A stretch of DNA of 41,630 nt, taken from positions 1 to 41,630 of the forward strand of contig JADFKB010000010.1 in the NCBI GenBank assembly GCA_022565155.1. Reading direction: 5' to 3'. Below are positions 25,901 through 31,871 of this stretch, piece by piece (within the stretch, counting starts at the first letter, position 1; the number at the start of each line of letters is the position of its first letter). The DNA is from Chloroflexota bacterium. GTDB lineage: Bacteria; Chloroflexota; Dehalococcoidia; DSTF01; RBG-16-68-14. The translations under genes and the position numbers were made by a program. The notes under the pieces were generated by a model. That model ran no database searches and was not told the origin of the DNA. It worked only from the letters and a program-made list of their open reading frames with translations.

Positions 25901-26210
25901 GCTGCTGTTCGCCGACGAGATCGACGTGCCGTCCTGGGGCAGCCAGGGAGTAACCGACCGGGCATACATCGCCGCACTGGACGACGGCACCGTCCTAGCA
26001 ACCGATCCGGCTAACGGCCGGATCGTGGTGTTCAGCCCGGCCGGAGAAGAGGTGGCTGCCTGGAGCCTGCCCTCGGCGACCGGCATCTCACGCCCCGTCG
26101 GCATCGTCGTGGACGGCGAAGGCAACGTCTACGTCTCGGACGGGCTCAACTCTACTGTCGTGCGTATCCCGCTCCAGGCTTTACTGCCGCCATCGCTGGA
26201 GACGCCGTAG
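22968..26210 (+). CDS. TIGR03663/Agl23-like GT39-type membrane protein fused to an NHL beta-propeller
   Basis: A 1080-residue protein. The first ~600 residues are a polytopic membrane region of the TIGR03663 family, with the invariant DE (57-58, in HHDES) and HGP (81-83) near the N-terminus and SRFARNDMY after it. This part resembles the mannosyltransferase PMT/GT39 fold, in which the first-loop acidic residues are catalytic. Residues ~610-780 are soluble. From ~795 to the end come six NHL-like repeats, for example GNLYVADTLNQRVQRI and GNIYVADTWNHRIQKF, predicting an extracytoplasmic six-bladed propeller. Family members are called flippase-associated Agl23 in some archaeal annotation, but the reaction is unproven. 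It is coupled to the DUF2298 gene; a glycosyltransferase with a substrate-recognition propeller is the simplest reading. Confidence 0.87.
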   Translation: MTTGDRLRRYMDSRQFDGGELRSFVVRYWPAILIVALVALAAGLRLWDLGGRSIHHDESIHIKFAWDIVQGGAYNHDPVYHGPFQYYGTAATFFIFGDSDYTSRLFPALFGIALVGLPFLLRRQIGTLGAVLAAGLLAVSPALIYFSRFARNDMYVAFFTLAIAVCIWRYMEERKDGWLIAIAPLLALSFAAKEVTYIIIAMLLVYLNIMVAMELVARLRASREMTPVQTALSYAVLLPTAWLVTALWAIIPGLRRRFSTETEEMPVVGPLLIIFGTLIAAQFAAGIQALPFIDNNGYMGEETVMRWTVLILILGGAYVGLLWNWRTWLIAGLLFYGVFVLLFTSFFSNMGGFWTGIWGSMDYWLDQQDVRRGGQPDYYYFMLLPVYEFLPLIFGIGGSLYYAFRGKLEERLLLGAALLLIVTLSVIPDGTAIIGDFRIQIAFIVAIGTVLMLSIDGFTKFLLFWSLSIMFGLTLAGEKMPWLTVHLALPLALLGAKILDQILSSVKLTLAGEGRSGRISASIVRQPIALFASAGALATGAAIIFQAVGATAGLSALAWLLALAALAVLIWAGSQVSWQTAGQTAAVALFAGLLVFTIRAGGTAAFDQGDANGVPPEFFIYAQGSPALGVLADNIDTVARESGRGKDLKIVIDNSGNIWPWPWYMRDYTNVEYTNFDDDYQVQPGSVVLIGTGNQDKIQPYLDQFQEGIPYTHMWWFPELYKGLDTNGFLSDAFRGKLLGTWREYLIDRVVANATSTPNMIAFFPKEFDIQVPRPQPRAGDSTPLPAESVTVIGGAGAEPGQFSQPAGLAIDAAGNLYVADTLNQRVQRIAPDGTIDTLGEAGSGPGQFANPGSDEFAEDGPWGITVDSDGNIYVADTWNHRIQKFDANLEIVADWSIDGLFGPRDIAIDANGDLILTDTGGNRIVRYTTDGEIIRSFGVPGDGRGEFSEPVGVSIAPNGDIYIADYWNQRIQHYDSELLFADEIDVPSWGSQGVTDRAYIAALDDGTVLATDPANGRIVVFSPAGEEVAAWSLPSATGISRPVGIVVDGEGNVYVSDGLNSTVVRIPLQALLPPSLETP

Positions 26211-26248
26211 CCTCGGCCACACGGAATAGGCCCATTCGCATCCGCTCA

Positions 26249-26278
26249 TTGCCGTCACTCTCTGCGTTGGCCTAAAAT
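26249..26278 (+). promoter_or_regulatory. Promoter ahead of galU
   Basis: TTGCCG (26249-26254) and TAAAAT (26273-26278) are 18 nt apart, predicting a start near 26285 and a ~34-nt leader before GTG 26319. Apart from this the 108-nt gap holds nothing recognisable. Confidence 0.5.
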
Positions 26279-26318
26279 GGTGCGATTATATGAGATCGAC
26301 TAGCGGACCCTCGTCGAC

Positions 26319-27188
26319 GTGACCGTGCGAAAGGCCGTCATCCTTGCGGCCGGCTACGGCACACGCCTGCTGCCGGCGACGAAAGCGCAGCCCAAGGAGA
26401 TGCTGCCGCTCGTCGATACGCCGATCATCCAGTACGCGGTGGAAGAGGCGGCGGCGGCGGGCCTCGACCAGGTGATCATCGTCACCTCGCTGGGCAAGCG
26501 CGCCATCGAGGATCACTTCGACCGTTCGTTCGAGCTCGAGCAGGCGCTGGAGGCGAAAGGCGACCACGAGCGCGTCGCCGAGCTGCGCCGCATCAGCCAG
26601 CTCGCCGACATCGTCTACGTCCGCCAGCACGAACAGAAGGGCATCGGCGACGCTGTCCTCACCGCGCGCAAGCTGGTGGGCGACGAGGCGTTCGTCCTCT
26701 TCTTCCCGGACGATGTCATCGTCTCGCAGACGCCCGTTGCGCGGCAGCTCATCGACGCCTACGAAGCGCACGGCGGTTCGGTGCTGGCGGTGCAAGAGGT
26801 GCCGGACAAGGAGATCGAGAGCTATGGCATCGTCGATGGCGAGCCTGTCGCTGATAGTGTCTACCGCGTCCGCGGCGTCGTCGAAAAGCCGAAACCGGCG
26901 GACGCGCCCAGCAACCTGGCGATCGTCGGCCGCTACGCGCTGACGCCGGAGATCTTCTCGGTGCTGGACGAGACGCCGCCGGGCAAAGGCGGCGAAATCC
27001 AGATTACGGACGGTCTCGGCCTGCTGCTGCAACAGCAGCCGATGTTCGCACTCCAGTTCGAGGGCAGGCGCTACGACACGGGCCGCCCGCTCGGCCTGCT
27101 CACGGCCTCGATCGAGCTGGCGCTGGAGCGACCGGACATTGGCCCGGAGCTGCGGCGTTACCTGGCAGACCGGGAGCAGGAAGGATAA
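26319..27188 (+). CDS. galU: UTP--glucose-1-phosphate uridylyltransferase
   Basis: GalU makes UDP-glucose from UTP and glucose-1-phosphate, the activated sugar for envelope glycans. The 289-residue protein has the family's N-terminal nucleotide-binding signature GYGTRLLPATKAQPKEMLPL, then DTPIIQYAVEEA. It also has HEQKGIGDAVL, the metal-binding FFPDDVI, and VEKPKPADAPSNLAIVGRY followed by GKGGEIQITDGL, all standard for GalU. The length is normal. It starts at GTG and is followed after 2 nt by the next gene. In this window it could supply UDP-glucose to the glycosyltransferases at 30633-37384. Confidence 0.94.
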   Translation: MTVRKAVILAAGYGTRLLPATKAQPKEMLPLVDTPIIQYAVEEAAAAGLDQVIIVTSLGKRAIEDHFDRSFELEQALEAKGDHERVAELRRISQLADIVYVRQHEQKGIGDAVLTARKLVGDEAFVLFFPDDVIVSQTPVARQLIDAYEAHGGSVLAVQEVPDKEIESYGIVDGEPVADSVYRVRGVVEKPKPADAPSNLAIVGRYALTPEIFSVLDETPPGKGGEIQITDGLGLLLQQQPMFALQFEGRRYDTGRPLGLLTASIELALERPDIGPELRRYLADREQEG

Positions 27189-27190
27189 CG

Positions 27191-28516
27191 ATGCGCATCC
27201 TCTCCCTCGGCGTCCCGCTGCCCGGCGCGCCGGTCGATAACCACACCTTCGCCAACGCGCCAGCGTTCTTCGACTACGATGCCATCGTCGTCGACCCGTA
27301 CGCGCTCTCGCAGCTCATCGAAGAAGTAGTAACATCCACGGCAGAGCACGCGACCTGCTCCGGCGAGCGAGTGGTAAACGGCGCCACCGGCCCGGAGACC
27401 GTTGGTCTCGGCGAGCTGCTGCGTGACCGCCAGGACGAGACCGCCCGCCTGCTGGCGCGGGGCGGGCTCGTCGTCTGTTTCGCCTATCCAAACGTCGTTC
27501 ACCATCGCGTCGCTGGCTTCTCCGGCTGCGACCGCTACTGCTGGCTGCCCGCTCCCGCCGGACTACGCTACGGCGAGCCGCTACTGCGGCGCGGCGGCGG
27601 CAGCGAGATCATCCCGGTGGAGCACGACCACGCCTTCGGGCCGTTCATCGGCCAGATGCGCAACAAGCTCTCCTACCATGCCTACTTTGCCGACGACGCG
27701 CCGGGCTTCGCGGGAGCAGGACGCGTCATCGCCCGCAGCGCCGGCGGCGCGGCCGTCGCCGTGGAACTGACGTTGGGCGAGGGCCGTATCGTCTTCCTGC
27801 CGCCAGCGGCCCGCCCGCCTACGGGAGAAGCGCGCTACGCCTTCTCGAACGGGCTGCAAGAAGCGATCCGCCACGCGCTGCGGCAGGCGTCGCGCTCCGC
27901 CGCGCCCGCCTGGCTCAGCGAGTACGGGCTGCCCGGCCTGAGCGATCGCATCGCCGCCCGCGACGCTGTCCGAACACAAGTGGAGGAGTCAACCGCAGCG
28001 CTCGTCGAACGGGAAGAGGCCGTCGGCGAGCTGGACAGGTTCCGCTCGCTGCTCTGGCAGGAGGGCAGAAGCGGCCTGGAGCAGCCGGTGCGAGACGCGC
28101 TGGCGCTGCTCGGCTTCCGCATCGTGCCGCAGGAGATCGATACGCCAGCCCAACTCCACCTGGAGGCGAAAGGCAAGGGCCGTCGCGTTGCGCTGCTGGA
28201 GGTGGAGGCGGGTGTCCAAGCGGCGGGCATGGACGGCCATTATCGACTGCGTCGCAGATTAGAAGAGGCGATCGCTGCTGGCAGCCCGAAGCGGGGCCTG
28301 CTGTTCATCAACGGCCACCGCACGCAGACGCCTTCGGAGCGGCCCGCACAGTACGAAGACGCGCTGCGGGTAGCGGCCGAGAGCCTGCGCTACTGCATCG
28401 CAACGACGGAGCAGCTCTTCCACGCCGTGCGCGCGTCGCTGGCAGGCGACGAGGCGACGGTGGCCGCGTTCCGAGAGCGGCTGCTGACGACGGAAGGCGT
28501 GCTGCAAGAGGACTGA
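27191..28516 (+). CDS. Unrecognised protein with degenerate nuclease-like C-terminal domain
   Basis: 441 residues, soluble, no signal peptide. The N-terminal ~260 residues match nothing I know. A charged helical linker (~265-290) follows, then a C-terminal domain (~290-440) with the layout of a PD-(D/E)XK restriction-endonuclease-like fold: a helix ending in ALALLGFRIV, strands, ALLEVEAG where an active enzyme would have E-x-K, then KRGLLFINGHR. The catalytic Lys position reads Glu and no convincing Asp precedes it, so the site looks inactive. The N-terminal part has several cysteines (AFSGCDRYCW-like segment near 115). It starts 2 nt after galU with AGGAAGGA upstream, so it is co-transcribed. 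Function unknown. Confidence 0.65.
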   Translation: MRILSLGVPLPGAPVDNHTFANAPAFFDYDAIVVDPYALSQLIEEVVTSTAEHATCSGERVVNGATGPETVGLGELLRDRQDETARLLARGGLVVCFAYPNVVHHRVAGFSGCDRYCWLPAPAGLRYGEPLLRRGGGSEIIPVEHDHAFGPFIGQMRNKLSYHAYFADDAPGFAGAGRVIARSAGGAAVAVELTLGEGRIVFLPPAARPPTGEARYAFSNGLQEAIRHALRQASRSAAPAWLSEYGLPGLSDRIAARDAVRTQVEESTAALVEREEAVGELDRFRSLLWQEGRSGLEQPVRDALALLGFRIVPQEIDTPAQLHLEAKGKGRRVALLEVEAGVQAAGMDGHYRLRRRLEEAIAAGSPKRGLLFINGHRTQTPSERPAQYEDALRVAAESLRYCIATTEQLFHAVRASLAGDEATVAAFRERLLTTEGVLQED

Positions 28517-28584
28517 GACAGCGGGCCGCAGGCGCACGGTGAGCCGGGCGCGTTGCGCGACCTTCACAGCAAGGAGGCGATCTC

Positions 28585-29376
28585 ATGGCATCCGCTCCCT
28601 GGGCACTGATCTTGGGCGCATCTTCCGGGTTCGGCGAGGCGACCTCGCTGGAGCTGGCGCGCTCCGGCTTCAACATCTTCGGAGTGCATCTGGACCTGCG
28701 CAGGACGATCGCCAACGCCGAACGGATCCAAGAAGAGATCCGCGCGCAAGGCCAAGAGGCGGTCTTCTTCAACATCAACGCCGCCGACGCCGAAAAGCGC
28801 GCGGCCGTCATCGATACGATCGGCGAGCGGCTGGCCGGCGAGGGCGAGACGATACGGGTGCTGCTCCACTCGCTCGCCTTCGGCACACTGCTGCCCTACA
28901 TCGCGGATACCCCGAAGGAAGCGATCAGCCGCAAGCAGTTGGAGATGACCGTCGACGTGATGGCGCACAGCCTCGTCTACTGGACGCAGGATTTGGCCGC
29001 CCGCAAGCTGCTGGGCAAGGGCAGCCGCATCTTCGCGATGACCAGCTCCGGCTCAACGCGCGTGATCCAGTCGTACGGCGCCGTCTCGGCGGCAAAGGCG
29101 GCGCTAGAGTCGCATATCAGACAGATCGCCTACGAGCTAGCGCCGCTGGGCGTTACAGCCAACGCCATCCGCGCCGGCGTCACCGATACGCCCTCGCTCC
29201 AGCGCATCCCCGGCGGGCCGGAGCTGCTCGCCCGCGCCAGGGAGGCGAACCCCTCCGGCCGCTCGACGGAGCCGCAGGACGTGGCCAGCGCCATCGCCGC
29301 CCTCGCCGACGAGCGGCTGCACTGGATGACCGGCAACGTTCTCGGCATCGATGGCGGCGAAGACCTGACGGCCTAG
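28585..29376 (+). CDS. SDR-family reductase, FabL-like enoyl-ACP reductase candidate
   Basis: A 263-residue short-chain dehydrogenase/reductase. The cofactor loop is GASSGFG (11-17). HSLAFGTL replaces the usual NNAG motif, and the catalytic pair is Tyr164 and Lys171 in SYGAVSAAKAAL, a Y-x6-K spacing instead of Y-x3-K. Y-x6-K together with this sequence context is characteristic of divergent enoyl-ACP reductases, especially Bacillus FabL. That suggests the last reduction in fatty acid elongation, but other divergent SDRs are possible. The C-terminus GNVLGIDGGEDL is typical. AAGGAGG precedes the ATG. It lies 68 nt after the unknown gene and 10 nt before the methyltransferase gene. Confidence 0.8.
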   Translation: MASAPWALILGASSGFGEATSLELARSGFNIFGVHLDLRRTIANAERIQEEIRAQGQEAVFFNINAADAEKRAAVIDTIGERLAGEGETIRVLLHSLAFGTLLPYIADTPKEAISRKQLEMTVDVMAHSLVYWTQDLAARKLLGKGSRIFAMTSSGSTRVIQSYGAVSAAKAALESHIRQIAYELAPLGVTANAIRAGVTDTPSLQRIPGGPELLARAREANPSGRSTEPQDVASAIAALADERLHWMTGNVLGIDGGEDLTA

Positions 29377-29386
29377 GTGCGCCACG

Positions 29387-30145
29387 GTGGACGCCAAGAG
29401 CGCCGCGCTCGAACGGTTGCGGCCCGCAGTCGAACGGGCGCGGAAGTTCGGCGGCTGGGTCTTCAGCGACCTCAACATCCGCCACCTCGATCCTGAGCCA
29501 CCGTGGGACTATGTGCAGCTCGTACGCGAGCGGGCGCGAGATCGTAGATCGGCGCTCGATATGGGCACCGGGCCGGGCGAGCGGCTGGCGGCGCTGCGCG
29601 ACAGCCTGCCGGAGCGCCTCGTGGCTACTGAGGAGTGGGTCGTCAACGCACCGGTCGCGTACAAACGGCTGACGCCGCTTGCCATCGGCGTCGTTCACTG
29701 CCGCAGCCTGCAGCTGCCGTTCCGTAACGAAGCGTTCGATCTCATCTTGAATCGCCACGACGAGCTGGCGCCGGCCGAAGTCGCGCGAGTGCTGCAGCCG
29801 GGCGGGTTGCTGATCACGCAGCAAGTGGGCAGAGACAACTGGCGGGAGCTGCGCCGCCGGTTCCCGCGCGCGACCGACTGGGGGGACGTGCGGGGCGCGT
29901 ACGCGCGCGGCTTCATCACGGCGGGGCTCGAAGTCACTGCCGATCAGCAGCACGTGTACAAAGTGGCCTTCCCTTCCCTGAGCGAACTGGTCTTCATGCT
30001 CACGGTTGCTCCGTGGACAATCCCTGAGTTCGATCTCGATCGCGACGTGGGAGCGCTGCTAGAGATAGAATCAGATTGCCAGACCAGCGACGGGCTGGTG
30101 CTGACAGAGAGCCGCTTTCTGATCGTGGCGGAGAAGCCGGTTTGA
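29387..30145 (+). CDS. Class I SAM-dependent methyltransferase
   Basis: A 252-residue methyltransferase with motif I LDMGTGPGERL near residue 63, a post-I acidic residue (ATEEW), motif II-like NEAFDLILNRHDEL, and motif III VLQPGGLLITQQVG. The substrate is unknown; it is clearly different from the two methyltransferases at 34437-36002. The GTG start lies 10 nt after the SDR stop without an obvious ribosome binding site, so coupling to the SDR gene is likely. Its stop codon overlaps the -35 box of the next promoter. Confidence 0.78.
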   Translation: MDAKSAALERLRPAVERARKFGGWVFSDLNIRHLDPEPPWDYVQLVRERARDRRSALDMGTGPGERLAALRDSLPERLVATEEWVVNAPVAYKRLTPLAIGVVHCRSLQLPFRNEAFDLILNRHDELAPAEVARVLQPGGLLITQQVGRDNWRELRRRFPRATDWGDVRGAYARGFITAGLEVTADQQHVYKVAFPSLSELVFMLTVAPWTIPEFDLDRDVGALLEIESDCQTSDGLVLTESRFLIVAEKPV

Positions 30146-30170
30146 CACTGGCGGCCAGGCTGCCTACACT
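30142..30170 (+). promoter_or_regulatory. Near-consensus promoter of the 68-residue membrane protein gene
   Basis: TTGACA (30142-30147) overlaps the preceding stop codon; TACACT (30165-30170) follows after the ideal 17 nt. The spacer shares GGCCAGGCTGCCT with the rnc promoter at 14388-14417. The leader to ATG 30238 would be about 60 nt and contains a GGAG ahead of the start. Confidence 0.7.
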
Positions 30171-30237
30171 ATCGAGGTGCTGGAACGCCCGCTCGCCTTA
30201 GCGTCGAGCGATGTAATCTCACACGGAGTTAGATTCC

Positions 30238-30444
30238 ATGGCTGAACGCTCACACTTCTACGGCTTGATCATCTGCGCCATCACCGTCCTGACCGGCGTC
30301 ACGTTTCTCGGCGGCGTCATGCGGCGCAGCTACTGGGCGCTGGCGCTGCCCGTCACGGGCGGCTTTCTCGGCGCGCTCTACGTCGCTTTCTGGATCGGTC
30401 GCGCCCTAATCGCGACGCCTATAGAACCTCCGGCTGACGACTAA
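30238..30444 (+). CDS. Small two-helix membrane protein, unknown function
   Basis: A 68-residue protein with two hydrophobic helices (~8-27 and ~33-55) joined by a short RRS turn, and an acidic tail PIEPPADD. No family was recognised. It has its own near-consensus promoter, and GGAG lies nine bases before the ATG, both of which support a real gene. The DNA of its last codons (30427-30444) is repeated twice downstream, which is unusual. It lies between the SDR/methyltransferase genes and the convergent GT4 array. Confidence 0.65.
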   Translation: MAERSHFYGLIICAITVLTGVTFLGGVMRRSYWALALPVTGGFLGALYVAFWIGRALIATPIEPPADD

Positions 30445-30636
30445 CCGGCTTCCCAGTCCAGCGCAGCCCTGGTCTGCGCCAGATCGATCCTCCGGCTGAC
30501 GACTAACGTCTCGGGAAACACACCGGGTATTGCTCAGTTAACGAATTGGCTCTGCCAGCCCAAGCGTAGTCGTGCGCAGCGACAGACTGCGCAGAATTCA
30601 AGCGCTGCGCCAGATCAATCCTCCGGTGATGACTAA
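30427..30636. repeat. Three copies of a short CTCCGG...GACTAA repeat
   Basis: Copy 1 (30427-30444) is the 3' end of the small membrane protein gene including its stop. Copy 2 (30475-30506) and copy 3 (30606-30636) extend the match leftwards to TGCGCCAGATC and differ from each other by one substitution, one deletion and one transition. Copy 3 ends inside the stop region of the convergent glycosyltransferase gene. The pattern looks like local duplication of a gene end. Confidence 0.7.
30461..30593. repeat. Two related hairpins between convergent genes
   Basis: GCGCAG/CTGCGC (30461-30466 with 30474-30479) and TGCGCAG/CTGCGCA (30573-30579 with 30587-30593) are two perfect stems with 7-nt loops and the same stem sequence. 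They precede repeat copies 2 and 3 and sit between convergent genes, so they could serve as terminators in both directions, though neither has a T-run. Confidence 0.45.
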
Positions 30637-31871
30637 GCCCTCGACCGCACCTCTTCGTAGAGCGCCATCGTGCGCACGGCCGTCTCCCGCCAGGAGAAGT
30701 GGTCGACGATACGCTGGCGGCCCTCCTTGCCCAGCCGCCGCTGCAGCTCCGCATCGCCTAGGATCCGTTCGATGCCAGCGGCCAGCGCGCCGGCGTCACC
30801 CGGCGCCACCAGCACGCCACTGACGCCGTCCTCGATCACCTCCGGAAAGGCGCCTGCCGTCGTCGCCAGCACCGGCGCGCCGCAGGCCATCGCCTCCGCC
30901 GCGGGCAGGCCGAAGCCCTCGTAGAGGGAGGGCGACACGAATATCTGGGCGCGGTTGTACTGCTCAACTAGCTCCTCGCGGCTGATGCGGCCCGTGATCG
31001 TCACGCGGTCCTGGATGCCCAGCTCTTCGCTCAGCTCCGGAACAACGCGGGCGATCGGCCTGTCGACGACGGTGAGCTTCAGCTCCGGCCGGTGGCGGAG
31101 CAGCGCCAGCGCCTCGACCAGGTAGCGAGCGCCCTTGTTGCGGTCGTCGGAGTTGCCAACGTAGAGGATCGAACCGGGCTCCCTGGCCGCGCCGTTAGGC
31201 CGGAACGTCTCGGTATCGACGCCGTCGTAGATGATCGCAACGTGGTCCGACGGCAGCCGGAACTCCTCCGCCACCGAACGGGCTGAATCGTTCGAGCCGG
31301 TGATGATCCGGTCGATACGGCGGGCGACGATCTCTTGCATAAAGAACGGGTAGAAGCGTAACCACTTGATTTTATCCGAAAGCGTCTCCGCCTGCCGCAC
31401 CATGTTCTGCCTGTCGACCTGGAGCGGATGGTGAATGTTCGCGACGACCGGCAGGCCGTTCGCCTTGATCAGCAGCGCGCCGTAGCCCAACCCCTGGACA
31501 TCGTGGACGACATCGAATCGATGGCTGGCGGCCAGCTCGCGCAGTTTGCGATAGGCGCGGAAGCTGAACGCGGCCATGACCGAGAACATGCCGGCGCGGC
31601 TGGTGGCCATCTCATAGAAGTTGAGCGGGTGGAAGAAGCTGAGCGGGTCGCGGCCGGAGAAGAAAAAGCGGCCGGTCTCCAGCAGCCGGTAGACGCTGTA
31701 GTTGGGCAGCTTGTGCATCGTAATGCCCTCGACGACCTCCGGGTAGGGCGGCCCGGCGATGACGTGGACATCGTTTCCCAGCGCGACCAGCTCGCGCGTG
31801 ATGTGGTGCAGGTAGATCCCCTGGCCACCGGAGTACATACTCCCCTGGTGGAGCAGGAAGCAGATCTTCAT
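30633..31871 (-). CDS. GT4-family glycosyltransferase (paralog D of the array)
   Basis: A 412-residue retaining glycosyltransferase of family GT4 (GT-B fold), expected to use a nucleotide sugar at the cytoplasmic membrane face. The N-terminal domain opens MKICFLLHQGSMYSGGQGIY with the glycine-rich acceptor-side loop, then GPPYPEV and FFHPLNFYEMATSR, motifs shared by all four paralogs. The C-terminal donor domain has ILYVGNSDDRNKGARYL and SPSLYEGFGLPAAEAM, the EX7E motif that contacts the sugar nucleotide. Donor and acceptor are unknown. Its ATG overlaps the stop of the upstream GT4 gene by 4 nt. It is the last gene of the array; its stop lies within repeat copy 3. Confidence 0.88.
   Translation of the reverse strand: MKICFLLHQGSMYSGGQGIYLHHITRELVALGNDVHVIAGPPYPEVVEGITMHKLPNYSVYRLLETGRFFFSGRDPLSFFHPLNFYEMATSRAGMFSVMAAFSFRAYRKLRELAASHRFDVVHDVQGLGYGALLIKANGLPVVANIHHPLQVDRQNMVRQAETLSDKIKWLRFYPFFMQEIVARRIDRIITGSNDSARSVAEEFRLPSDHVAIIYDGVDTETFRPNGAAREPGSILYVGNSDDRNKGARYLVEALALLRHRPELKLTVVDRPIARVVPELSEELGIQDRVTITGRISREELVEQYNRAQIFVSPSLYEGFGLPAAEAMACGAPVLATTAGAFPEVIEDGVSGVLVAPGDAGALAAGIERILGDAELQRRLGKEGRQRIVDHFSWRETAVRTMALYEEVRSRA

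Noticed and set aside
28539-29672. 377-residue plus-strand ORF overlapping the SDR and methyltransferase genes
   Set aside because: Arg-rich out-of-frame reading; the SDR frame has cofactor and catalytic motifs and a ribosome binding site.
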